Shown here: positions 1-10,860 of the stretch, one piece after another
Numbering within the stretch: position 1 is the first letter of the stretch
Layout of the letters: each line of letters starts with the position of its first letter
Origin: Capitulum mitella
Lineage: Eukaryota > Arthropoda > Thecostraca > Pollicipedomorpha > Pollicipedidae
Direction: 5' to 3'
Length of the DNA stretch: 64,000 nt
NCBI GenBank assembly: GCA_030062745.1
Contig: CP099846.1
Span: forward strand, 1,674,001 to 1,738,000
Notes under the pieces: generated by a model
What the model saw: only the letters and a program-made list of their open reading frames with translations
Told to the model about the DNA's origin: nothing
The model's database searches: none
Made by a program: the position numbers and the translations under genes

Positions 1-297
1 TCACCCATACATCCATATCTATTTTACGTTCTCTCTTAAATGCGCTATTTTTGGTTGACAGTTTCCTTTCACCCTGAGCAGGGCCAAAAATGGTCTGAGG
101 TGCCTCCCAGAAACGTTGCCTGGCTTCGTCCCTCAGCAAAATAAACTTACAGAATTTCGTAAAAATACGTAGAAAGAACAGCTAGGAAAAGGCACCAAGT
201 TTCTTGAAGCTGCTTCAAAAACCCTGGAACTGGCAAGCAAAAAGCCCGAAGGCGGGGCAGATTCAGCCCCCCTGCCGGGAACAGGGTTAAGGAGGTC
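1..297 (+). repeat. dispersed repeat family R1, copy 1
   Basis: This stretch is repeated in reverse complement at 16232-16545. The shared text covers the TATTTTTGG region, AGGGCCAAAAATGG (GGCCAAAATTGG in the other copy), GAGGTGCCTCCCA, CTGGCTTCGTCCCT and GGGAACAGGGTTAA. Copies differ by substitutions and small indels. No terminal repeats are visible because the window starts inside the copy. The class is unknown. Confidence 0.75.
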
Positions 298-1185
298 CTG
301 CTTCTGTGAAGTCGACTGATTAGGACCTTGCGTCAAGCAAAGTCGCATAAGGATGGCCCATTGTCTATCAAAGTTGTCTGAGAAGGACCCTGCGTCTGCC
401 AGTGGCCCGAGAAGAGCCTTGGTTGAAGCCAAGGGGCATGGGATTAATTCAACGTTTATTGGCACGTCGAAAAGGGACACAAATAATGATTTGTGGAAGT
501 CGAAAATTCGAAAATCAAGCGGCCGAAATCCGAAGTTTTCGACTTGGGGGGGGGGTGTTAGGTTTGCCATGGCTTCCTTCTTGGCGAAATCTTGGCTACA
601 CCCCGAACTACAGACTTGATAACTACTTCAGTTCAAATCAAATGCCAGGCATTTGTCGTCTGTCCATTTTGGGCAAATTTGCAACTTTGCATCCTTTGAA
701 GGTTGTCCCCATTGCCGGTGATCGTTGCACTGCTTTCCGTCTACGGGATGCGTGGTGTCTTATTCAGGGTTGGCAAACCCCTCGCCACTCGCGGATCCAG
801 GGTGGAGACCACTGGGGCCGTGCCCTTCCCTTTTAGAAAGCCTGGGGCCAACATGCCTCTTGGCTCCCTTTTTCTGATGAAAACTGCAGATATTTTGCTC
901 TGGAAGCAAGTATTTCTTTACATAGTTAAACGTTAATTGTCGAAAATGGCGAAAGGAATTGGTCAAAATCCGAAGGGAAACTAGCAACTGGGCGCTGTTT
1001 CCCTCCTTCCTAAGCACATGGTCTGAATTTGCCTCCCGCCTTTGATCTGCTTATTATTGTAAAACATGTCTAATTGCAATTATAAAGCCGATATTTGACC
1101 AGTAGTTCTTTATTTTTAAACTTGCTTTTGGACGGGTGCTTGTTTACTAGCGGGTGTTCAGTGGCTTAGGTTTGGAACTCACGTC
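298..1185. other. no gene recognised
   Basis: Short overlapping reading frames occur here but none has recognisable protein content or splice structure. A run of about ten G lies near 546-556, the first of many long G or C homopolymers in the window. Confidence 0.5.
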
Positions 1186-1206
1186 TGTATATATATATAT
1201 ATATAT
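1186..1206. repeat. (AT)n microsatellite
   Basis: About ten tandem AT dinucleotides, read directly from the sequence. Confidence 0.9.
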
Positions 1207-2067
1207 TGTTTCATTTTGTACAGTGATAGAAACTAAATAAGGCAGATGTAGCCTTATGCTCACAATATCAGAAAAGAACAAAACCAAATTAATTCACCCT
1301 ACATTTCGGCTACGGCCCTTCCTTGGGGATAGTTTTTTTCCGGAAAGACCGTGTAGGATGCAGTTGCCGTGCAATAACCATGCATAGCCGTGTAGGACGA
1401 ATTATTTCGTTTCCGTTTTTTCCGCTATTATGAGCTTAATGCTGTTTTTGCCTTATCGCATTGCAACAGCAACGCTCATTTCAGCACTACAGTGTATTAA
1501 ACGTACGTTATAGGTTTGGATATCGCGAAGGATCTCTGGATATTTCGTGACCACCAAACAGAATACGCATTTATTTTATCTTCGGGCCGCTTAAACTTTC
1601 GAAAAAGATTATATACCAGCAGACTGTTCATATCTGTTAAGGTATATTGTCTGTAGGTATATTATCACATCTTTTGTGTATATCATAAGTCCTACACGAG
1701 GTGAAAATATGTCTACCGGGAGATGTCTTCTTCAGGAAGGTTATGAGTTGAAATGACCAACGTATGGGTTAAATTCACCTTTACTGTTTTTTTCGGGGGG
1801 AGAAATGGTTTGTTTATTTAATTACATCTTTGGTGCAAGCAGACATGGAAAGATGGGATCCTCTTGTCGCAGGGACGGCAGATAAAGGGGGGAGGACAAT
1901 GTCGCTGACCGCCTAACGTCCGTCTAAAGACTCTCTGGTGTGGACTGTATGTTTTATGGATACTAGAGGTCCGCGACACTTAAATGGGCAACGCTCTGGC
2001 TCAGGAAAAAGTAAGGAGGAATAGGTGGGAAAATTCAGAGGAAGCAGGCGCAGAATGCGCCTGCTAA
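1207..2067. other. no gene recognised
   Basis: AT-rich non-coding sequence with no long frames, no splice-consistent exons and no repeat copy noticed elsewhere in the window. Confidence 0.45.
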
Positions 2068-2260
2068 TTCAACAGCATGCAAGGAAAACCTTCCAATTCA
2101 AGATGGTATTCGGTCCTAACCGAGAATGCTACAATCCAGCAGCATAAGAAGAAAACCATCCACTTCAAGATGGCATACGGGTCCTAACTGGGAATGCTAC
2201 AATTCAGCAGCATGAAAGGAAGAACCAGCAAATTCAAGCTGGTATTGGCGAGGCAGGAGT
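2068..2260. repeat. tandem repeat, about 68 bp unit, nearly 3 copies
   Basis: Units share CAGCATG-type starts, then a stretch like ATTCAAGATGGTATTCGG, then GAGAATGCTACAAT. Two full units and part of a third are visible. A short hairpin, GCAGGCGCA/TGCGCCTGC, lies just upstream near 2046-2063. Confidence 0.7.
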
Positions 2261-2624
2261 TCCAATTCAGAAGCACAAGGAACGCTCCAGTTCAGGCGCG
2301 CTGGGATAGGAATGAACTAATTTCCAGAGTGGCAGTTCAGCCAACAAGGAGACCTCCCATGCAAGAGGTCAACGAGAGGGCAAATGGAAACTCCGGAGCC
2401 TCGCGGACTATCATTTTCTGCTATACGTCACTTCACATCGCTGCACTGCCGCACACCGTCACTGACAACGAAGTTCTGTATTGAGACGTCCGAACAGTTT
2501 GAGCGCCAGACAAAAAGAGAGCCGAGGACGTGTTTACGCCAAGCTTATATAGCGCGAGCGAAAGAGGTCACGAGATAAAGGGTAGACGTATTTTGGGGAC
2601 AGAACAAACGATAAAAGCCAATAG

Positions 2625-2815
2625 AGGTGGCCGGCCGGGTCCGGCGAGACGCGCGAAACCGTCGGCGTACGGCGGCCGGCCGGGCGTCGCGGCCCCACGA
2701 GGAACAAAGACGGCGCAAACACAGCTGGCCGGGCCGGGTCTGGCGAGACGTGCCGGACCGCCGGCGCAGGCGGGACGGACCGGCCGGCCGGGGCTTCGCC
2801 GCCCCACGGACAGGG
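2625..2815. repeat. GC-rich duplicated segment, about 93 bp unit, 2 copies
   Basis: Two diverged tandem units each run from a GGCCGGGT-CGGCGAGACG-type start through GGCCGGCCGGG to CGCCCCACG. The many open frames here on both strands follow from high GC and are not taken as genes. Confidence 0.6.
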
Positions 2816-2889
2816 CGCTGCACGACCGACGGCAACAGACAGGAAGGATAGACGCCACCTACGCCATGAAAGATGAAAGGCAAAGTCCT

Positions 2890-3539
2890 CTTCCCCCGAT
2901 CCAGAAAGGTGTTTGAAGAACGAGTTTCACTTAGTGGCTTATATGTTCAATGTTTTATCTATTGTTATCCTGTCTGCCCGACTTTTTCGTCTTTTTGGTG
3001 CCTTTATTCTGGATTGTTCTTTTTTTGTTTCGTTGAGTACATTTTTGCACGTTTTTTGTTTTTTTTCTTATGCCTAGTCGCCACGTATTGAAATCCAGAG
3101 AGACAAAAATAAGGCCAGTGTGGAAAAAAGGCATACACTCGATTTAGAGCCGAACGGCCCAGGATGGACTTTCAGGCACTTCCGATAAATCTCCTTGTCC
3201 GCCTGTAGTGTTTCAGGCACCTTTGCCAATGCTTATTTGTCGTTTGCTTTCTCTCAGCCGGTGAAGTCACGTTTGTTTTTGGTGCTCCGTTGTGTGCAAC
3301 CCTTGAAGACATGTTCTTTTGACGGTAGAGCTCTTCCGGAGAGGCCAGCCGTATTCGTCGGTACTCGCCTGGCCTGAACACGTTTGGACTTCAGTTGTGT
3401 CGGCTTTTTTTCTTACGTCCTTTCTTTGTTTCGAGAGATTAGTCATTACGGACTTCCCTCATGGCCCTGTATGTAGTCGATTTTGACACTCTTTAGCTGA
3501 AAGCGACTGTGTGCAAGGATGAAAGTTTTCGAAAATGAT
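2890..3539. other. no gene recognised
   Basis: T-rich sequence followed by mixed sequence. A frame of about 70 residues on either strand shows no family resemblance. Confidence 0.4.
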
Positions 3540-3630
3540 TTGGGGAAAATGGGATTTTGGGGTCCATTCTTTCCAGTCAACGCCCATAGGACCCATGTTA
3601 AAGTTTTGCATCTTGGGGGGGGGGGGGTCA
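3540..3630. repeat. dispersed repeat R2 with poly-G, copy 1
   Basis: Shares CATTCTTTCCAGTCAACGCC and a GCATCTTGGG motif running into a long G tract with 28765-28860. The arrangement of motif and G run is similar but not collinear throughout, so this is probably part of a larger repeat family. Confidence 0.6.
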
Positions 3631-4540
3631 CGTACCCCTCCAAAGTACATTAAACTTCCTTCCCTGACTGCGTGAGAGCCTCGCACGCTTCTTCCTTTGT
3701 TTCGCAAAATTATGCGATTATTTTCAGTTCTTCACGCCAGCGCATTCTTTACAAGCTTTCCGTTTCATAATGCCATGACGCAAAATAGGCGTCACAAAGA
3801 AAAAGAAAAATATCCTTTGACTTTGTTGGGTTGTGGTATAGCGTTTCCGACTTGCGCCCCTAACAATATCCCGAGTGTGTCCGATTCTAGGATGACATCT
3901 CTTGCGTTTTTCGGATGCGAAGGCTGTCGGTGCTACTGCCGTGCGCCGTTTTCCCTTCTCACACGTGCTTCAACGATTTTTTCCCGTGCCGCCTCCCATA
4001 CATCTGCGGCTCGTTAATAGTCAGACTCTCCAGAGGCTAGTGTGATCGATTTAGTAGAGCTCATTGAAGAAAAGTCATTTTTTTTATAGATGCCTGCTGT
4101 ATATTTAAACAAAAGAGTAGTGCGTGCTACAGGACGTTTTTTAACATGTCAACAGAGTGTCCAAACTGACAAATGGAATAGATGACTGGAAAAATGCGAA
4201 CAGATGAACAAATGAAAAATGAAATGTCCAAATGTCCAAATGGACACCCAAGGACGCGAAAATGAATACCGAGTTATGGATGGCCTGGGAGGCAGACACG
4301 GGCAGTTCACCAACAGCTATCCAAAAAAACTGTACAACAGTTCAGCACTTGGATCATATAAATTCCTAGTAGTGTTGTTTGAGAATGGCGATAGATTGAC
4401 AAGTATGCAATCGCCTTTGGATTGTTTTGTATGATGTACTGCCGCGGTTGCAGTAGTAACTTAGACTAATGCAATTTGAGGGGTTTATCACGAGCTACCA
4501 AATATGTGTATTTCGGATTAATGCAAAAATATGCACTGCC
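3631..4540. other. no gene recognised
   Basis: Non-coding appearance. A 106-residue plus-strand frame at 3697-4017 has no recognisable domain and no supporting splice sites. Confidence 0.4.
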
Positions 4541-4572
4541 GCACTCCAGGCAACTCCAGTTGCCTGGAGTGC
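4541..4572. other. perfect short-loop hairpin
   Basis: Arms at 4541-4555 and 4558-4572 are perfect 15-bp reverse complements separated by only CC. The arm reads GCACTCCAGGCAACT. Confidence 0.9.
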
Positions 4573-5670
4573 GCCATAACTACTTAACACATTAACAATG
4601 CATAAGCTGCTAATGCATTAAATGAATTACCACGTCGCAATAGCCGGGTCATCAGTTATGCTGATGTCTGCTGGCCATGCAATTTTGGTCCGTCCTTTAG
4701 CCCGTCCTAGGCCAAATTATCCAATGTGTATCCAATGCTATGCCACCTGTCTGTAGTCACGCTGTAATTCTCAGACAGCTGCAGCGGCTGTATAGCCATC
4801 AAGCGTAAGCCGCAAGGGCATACTCGCGACCACCAATCCCGAGACGGTGCTCATGATATTCAATGCAGCAGCCAGAGGTCTTCACTTGTCGCATGTTGCG
4901 ACTGGAAATGGAAATGGAAATGTTGCCAAATGGAGAATATAAAAAACTTTCACACAAAGAAGCAGACTTCTTATGTGCAGTCGTCCGAAAAGCCTTGACC
5001 ATTGTCATGTATCTCTCATAATTGTTGTGATAAAGCCTCCATAACGTGCAGAAATTTGCATAGGCACTAAATCCGAAAAAATTGGACATCCAGTGGAAAT
5101 TTGTTACGACAGGTCCTGGCGTACTATGCTAGTTGTACTTAAAAATAGCACAAATACATACGTTTGTAAGGTGAGGAACATGGGTAGGGACCCTGACTTT
5201 CCTGACATCAGGCATATACCAATGATTGGAAATAATCGGTTGGAAATCCTGGTTAGACCCCCTGTCATGATTTTTGAAAATATCTACCCATGTTTGTAGA
5301 ACTTAATATCCAAGAATAAAGGCGAAGGTGTTTCATTGTTTATTTCTTGAATATGACAACTGCTTCGTCTCTCAAATGTACAGAAGTCCATGGTGGTTAC
5401 TACGGTTAACATGTCTTGTATTGTGTTGTATTAAAAAAAAATCAGGTGCATCGTTATACATAGATGGCTATGATGCACCTACGTCAGTATGAGATAAGGA
5501 CAGGCTTGTCAGTTGTGCAAGGAAGAATCACAGGCATACCGGAAACAAATACACACGGGAAACAGTCGAAGCACCAACGGGTCCAGCAGGACGCAGGAAT
5601 AGCGAGAGAACCACCATTGTGCCTATTGGAGGGCGGAACAATGCTTACACAAAATCCAACCCGTGCAGCA
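4573..5670. other. no gene recognised
   Basis: AT-rich sequence. Short frames on both strands lack domain content, and no repeat partner was noticed. Confidence 0.4.
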
Positions 5671-6590
5671 TCATTTCTCTGAGACGTTTTTGAAAGTGGT
5701 GCAATCCAAGGCGTCCCAGATCAAATGGAAGTGTGTTGAATTTGCTTCATGCCTACGCTGGTCTTTTTCCAGAGCTCGATTTTGCACGCGGGCAACGGAA
5801 CTATTCAGTTTGTGCAATTTTGTACTGGTTTGTAAACCGAACCAACATATCCGATGCATCCGGCGGCTCCCCAATGTCAAATACTGTTTTTATCATGCAC
5901 AACTGTTGGTATGATACCATATGATCTGCTTGAAGCCACCCAAGATCTTTCAGCACGTCGGAAATATGATCAAACTTTCTACGTCCACTGATCGCCCTAG
6001 CACCAAAATTGAGCAGTTTCTATGCGCGATGCAACTATGTTCTTCCACAGGTATTACATACTGGGACACAATGGCGAATCGAGCTGATAACCAAAGCGCT
6101 CGCAATCTGCATGATGACGGAGGATGGCAGAACATGCTTGGAGTGTGACAACATGAGTATGCCTATGGTTTTGACTACAGGTTGATTAACGCGGTCTTCA
6201 AAAGAAAGGCTGCGATCCATGATGAGGCCTAGATTTTTCACAGTTCTGCTCTCCGATTGGACTGAAATACCATGTTTAATATGTGCGGGTGCGAGGCCAC
6301 GCAATGTGTGCGCAGTGCCAAACACGATCAGTTGGGTTTTTGAGGCCATTACTTTCATGGAGTTCGAGCAAAACCAGTCTGAAGCGTTTTCAAGTTTTAC
6401 AAGCGCAGATATCAGTGTGGCTCAAGCCATGCGTCAAGTTTGCCTCTGTTTTACTGTCTGGACAAGACAAATCAAGTCTCATAAGGTTGTCCGCGGTGAT
6501 GACCGACGATTGGTATGGATGCGTTGCCAGATATCTGTGGGGTTATACAGTAAGGCGTGCCTTGCAATAAGGCAGCAATACTATTTATCT
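5671..6590 (-). pseudogene. decayed non-LTR retrotransposon (LINE) reverse transcriptase 3' part
   Basis: Read on the minus strand, a series of broken frames matches the C-terminal part of a LINE ORF2. Near 6400-6250 is the conserved block with KTQLIVFG (the Lys-Thr-x-x-x-x-Phe-Gly palm/thumb motif). It is followed by VKNLGLIMDRSLSFEDRV, the usual NLG-x-x-x-D-x-x-L-x-F signature. Further on (5980-5800) comes a segment with FDHIS, LKDLGWL and GEPPDAS, as in CR1/jockey-type elements. The fragment ends near 5680 with the degenerate LP-F-x-x-R tail. The upstream YADD box looks mutated (about 6500). Frameshifts and stops make it non-functional. The clade (CR1, L2 or jockey-like) is an inference from motif style. 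Confidence 0.75.
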
Positions 6591-6599
6591 TCTTGCCCG

Positions 6600-7719
6600 T
6601 TTTCTGGGATTTGGTCTGTGTGATTAGTAGTGCAATTCAGAATGAGCTTATTTTTGAGCCATATCTGGCTCTGAAGCTGACATAGACTCAGGATGAACTT
6701 CTTTCTGAGCCATGTCTGGTTCTGAAGCTGACCCAGACTGCCCAGTGGACTGTCCGCACTTTGTCTGAGTCCGAGTCCTAGTCTTGTCCTGATTCGAGTC
6801 TGGTGGTCTGTCACTTGATCAGTCGGATCCGAAGTCCATTCCTGGGCATTTTGAATCGATTCGCATGAATCCGAAACCAAAAAGCCTCTAGTCTATCAAC
6901 TCGGACTCACATACGCACATCTGCTGTTTCGAAGGGAAAAGGAACCAAGAAGGAAAACTTTCTTAGGTCATGCAAGAAAATTTCGGCCCTCCAGTGAAAT
7001 GAAAACGACAAGCGGTTGCGTGAAGTTTCAGTATTCAGTTTAACTCATTGTTTTCCGTTTTGAACTAACCAACTGGGCCTGAACCCCTTGCAGCGATGTG
7101 TGGCGTGGTTGCCAGGCCCCAAAGAGATCGAACAGCATTTTCACAATGGACACTGTCATCTGTCAAAAGCCAACGCAGATGAGAACTTTTCTCCGACAGT
7201 AATGGTCATTAATCTTCCGTGTTTTCATGCCCAAATGCAGCCGCCGTAACGCAGGCTCTTACGTCCTTACGGCTTTCCTGATCAACAGCCGAAATCCTCT
7301 TTGTTTTAAAGCAGCCTCTTGTCCATTGGGAAACGCTGCCATACAAAGGCAAACCTGCCGTATCATTTCAAGTCTTCATTAAACTCTCTAGCTATTATTT
7401 TTGGCGATCCAATCTCACCGTGTCAGTCTTAAAGCTATCATTAATCGGAACTTTGGTGCTAAACTTGCTGTGGTATATCTGAATATTTTATCCACGATTA
7501 CGGATGGTCATCCCCATATACTGGTATCGCAGCGGCGCTTAGCGTAAGGGCTTTTAGTTCCGAGGACCTTGTTTCAACGTGCGATTCGTGAATAAATTAT
7601 AGGATTACTGCAAGCTGCACCGGTGTTTTCTTTGCAACGGTCGTATTGCGATTACTAATTCATTGCCTCCTGCATTCTGCTGGGGACATAATCCACTCCA
7701 CATGGCGCGCATATGCGGC
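6600..7719. other. no gene recognised
   Basis: Intergenic sequence. GATTC/GAGTC-rich text at 6770-6860 loosely resembles repeat R6 (26.1 and 30.4 kb). No coding evidence was seen. Confidence 0.4.
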
Positions 7720-8060
7720 AACTCCGAGCGTTCGGGGCCGCGCCCAGGACGACGCCGTCGTCTTGGGACACTCGACGGACGTCGTCGCGTGACGAGACGT
7801 GTCGGTGGCCGGTGTCACTTGGCCGTGCGTGTCGGCTGGCCGCCCGCCGCCCGGCGCGACATGTCGGGCCCGCGGGCACGCCACCGCCGCCCACCAGACA
7901 GTGCCGCGCCGGAGTGGGTCGTGCCGGCGGCCCCTTCGTCACGTCGCGGCGGGAGGGGTGACGCGGGCCTGCATAACGGTCGCGTGCGCCGCCCGGGTCG
8001 TGACGGTTCGCGCCGCCGGCCGGAAGCGGTCCAGCTGGCAAGAGCCGCCGGGGTCGGAGT
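7720..8060. other. GC- and CpG-rich island
   Basis: A dense CpG stretch with open frames on five of six strand/frame combinations, which is expected from composition. No domain was recognised. It could be an unassigned regulatory island or the remains of an LTR, since it abuts the LTR-like segment at 8061. Confidence 0.5.
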
Positions 8061-8111
8061 GTAGCAGATTCTGACTGTCTGGCGTGACAGTTTGACTATT
8101 GGCGACCTCGT
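8061..8111 (+). repeat. LTR-like fragment related to the gypsy element at 21.96 kb
   Basis: Begins TGTAGCAG and continues through GACAGTTTGACTATTGG and CGACCTCGT. This follows 21959-22010 (TGTAGCAG, GACAGTTTTGCTATTGG, TGACCACGT) with small differences. It is read as a fragment or solo remnant of a related LTR. No gag-pol was seen next to it. Confidence 0.5.
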
Positions 8112-8958
8112 TTGTGCCCAATTTTTCTAGTCTTCAGTACTTAACGTTTCACAAGTTCTTCTTGCCAATTCTTTGCCTATTCGTCAGAAACACAGAGTTT
8201 CCACTTTCATCACCTATATTCTTCACGCCAAACACTGACCACTCACAGCACTAGCACTTCACTACGTCACGAGCGTCACGTGGTCCACCACATGTTGAGT
8301 CAATAGATACCTAGATGGATACATTCTGACCGAAAACCGGCTCTGCTTATATCCTACCTACGAACGGAAATCATGAAAGGGGATGGTGCAATTATGATAT
8401 CATATACAACCAATCACGATGCGTTTTGCAATCCGAATATCCTGGAAATACTAGGCTTTAGTCAATGAACGAGCGTGAGAACGCACCGATTTCAAAGAAC
8501 TGGCTGATGTGAGGCGGACGCAAGAGCTCAGAAGTTTCCGCGGGTGTAGGCTATTTTAAGATTAGGAAAAGGAAGTCTCATTTAACATGGATATGATTCA
8601 TCTAGCGGCACTGCGGCACGATTGATGTACTTCAGGCACTAATGCGTTCTCAGAAGTCTTTGTCTGATTCCCTTCGGTGCCGACTCTGGGAACTAGGGTT
8701 GAAGGTACCTGGTAGCCTTAGACGGTGTTCCAAACCAAAGGCTTTTGAAGGGAAACCTCTACGATTTCGAAAAATTTAGCGAACGTTGAAATTTGGAGGT
8801 TTTCTGACACGGGAACTTTAATGCCATTTTGTGAACTTTGTTACACGGAGGCACCGGGGCTACGCTGGCACGGCAGAGGCGCTAGTGTTTGGCATAGATT
8901 CAAGACAACAGCTCCGTGCTGATGCCATGTTATGTTTCCTTCTTAGGCGCTAATTTAA

Positions 8959-10179
8959 CCCGCCCCCGACTGGGGCGCAGTTGACCCCTCCCCTGAGGTT
9001 TTTTCTGAGATTGCAACAAAACGAGCAAACATAGAGCCACGAAACTTTGCGTACCCTTTGCTTAATCATTTCTACATCCCGTATAAAGGTTTTGACCTCA
9101 GGTTAGGTCAGGTGTTTGACCTAGGTCAGGTCAAACGGACCTATGTCCAAAAATGTTTAGCGCTCTGTAACTTTTTCGCAAAACAAGATATCACAATAAT
9201 ACTTTCAGGGATTAGTGATCTTGATAGATGCAACAAATATGCCATCTCAGATTTTTCGTAATTTTACGGGCCATTGACCTAAGGTCAAGCCCATTTTTAA
9301 GACATGTCATCGTTTTTTTCGGAAATTGACGGAATATTTCACAACATTTTTAGTGTGGAGTGAAGCAGACATCTAGTTACCGTCACCTGGCAAAGTATCA
9401 ATGATTTCCAGCCGTTGACCTGAGGTCAGGTCACGAATAACTGTTGTGAGCCAAAACGTATCGTTGTCAGAATCAGCGATGAATTTCTCAGAATAGGTAG
9501 AAAATGGTAGAACTGGCTTGCATAGACGTGAGTAATACCAGGAACCTCAAAAAGTTTGAAAAAAATTGCATGTTTTGGAAATAAACAGGCTCTTGCGAAT
9601 AAAGCTTCGCCAATTGTGTAAATTAGTAACTAATGAATTTTTCCAAACTTTAAGCACGCAAAACCATCACAAGAACCACTAAGATCAACAAAATTGACAT
9701 GGATAGGCTTTTTTCGCGAAAATAAAGGAACGCTAAAATTAGTTCCCGCTAATTTCTTACTGCGTTCGGCTGCGGCGCCCGCCGACAGCCGGTGCGAAAA
9801 TTGTTGTGTCTTTAACTCAACATTTCGTCGTATATATTGAACAAATCCGAGAAATTAGATGTGCATCGGCATCCGCGGGCCTTTACTTGTGCACTGGTGC
9901 CTTTACCTATGCGTTATTAGTCACAGCCCTTGGGATTCAGGCCGTTTCTCGGTCTCATGCAGTCGGCTATGAGAAGATATATATATGGGACGTAAACTGC
10001 TTACATACTATCTAAAACTAAATTGAGACCGGTTCCGAACTCTATTCGTCACAAGCTCTCCAACGGAGTGCTTATTTTTATCGTGCGACCAACCGTACGT
10101 GAGTTAGAGGGGGAGCGGACAACTGCCCCCCCCCCCCCCAGTCGGCCGTGATCGTAACCGACCGACGGTCGTGCGCGGG
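8959..10179. mobile_element. non-autonomous TTAA-flanked DNA transposon, copy 1
   Basis: A 1.2 kb unit flanked on both sides by TTAA (8955-8958 and 10180-10183). It starts CCCGCCCCCGAC and ends with the near-complement GTCGTGCGCGGG. The whole length is repeated in the same orientation at 44578-45771. TTAA target duplication with CCC-starting termini is typical of piggyBac-like elements (Kolobok also uses TTAA), but no transposase frame is present. Inside are palindromic AGGTCA sites at 9117-9128 (TGACCTAGGTCA), 9275-9287 and 9416-9428. A run of about 15 C lies near the right end. Confidence 0.85.
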
Positions 10180-10442
10180 TTAAGCTGGGTGTGGAGGCCA
10201 ACGCGTGCAGGTAATATTAATATCCAACGAATTATGTCTAAAAGCCTGCGAGTTGCGTTCAAACACTATTAAGAATGGCTCCCGAGGGGATTGACATCTG
10301 TGCCTGTGTGCGTGGCGTTTTCCTAGCAGGCTTCCGTTTTGCTCGTCTACCACGATCACTGTTTGTTTCATTGGTCACTCAGTTCGCCGGTGACCTGTTA
10401 TTGGCTCTTGACATGTTCTTAATCCATAATCAGCTGACAGCC

Positions 10443-10637
10443 AGGGGCGTCGATTTCTGTAAATGATCGGGGGCGGGGGCCGGCACGAGGGCCGTCGGCC
10501 TAAACGCCCCCGAAATGTGGTTTTCTCAACGGACTTATCCCATTTGATTTTCACCAAGAGAAATTCATAGCTTTCTGGTGCTATTTATGAACTGAACATT
10601 TGCATGTGCCCCCGTGTTTATAGGCGTATATATATAA

Positions 10638-10680
<43 letters not shown>

Positions 10681-10860
10681 TTTATATATATACATACATA
10701 TAGGTAGATAGATAGATAGGTCACATTATGCTGTATCCTATGCTTTCTGTCTGTCTCCTATCTGTTGCACCCGTTCTTTACGTTATTATTGCCGATTTCC
10801 CTCTAAAACCGGCAGACAGTATTGGGGGCCCAAATCAAGATTGGGGGGGGGGCGGGTAAC
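10443..10860 (+). repeat. dispersed repeat R4, copy 1
   Basis: Direct repeat of 14450-14830. Shared text includes GTCGATTTCTGTA-ATGAT, a G run, ATTTCTCAACGG-like, AGAGATTT/AGAAATT, GCCCCCGTGT and a 3' part with CTATCTATTG-like and CAGACAGTATTGGGGG. The present copy has expanded AT/CA/TAGA microsatellites in its middle (10627-10722). Confidence 0.75.
10627..10722. repeat. compound AT/CA/TAGA microsatellite
   Basis: Tandem TA, then ACAC, a long TA run, CATA and TAGA blocks. It lies inside repeat R4. Confidence 0.9.
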
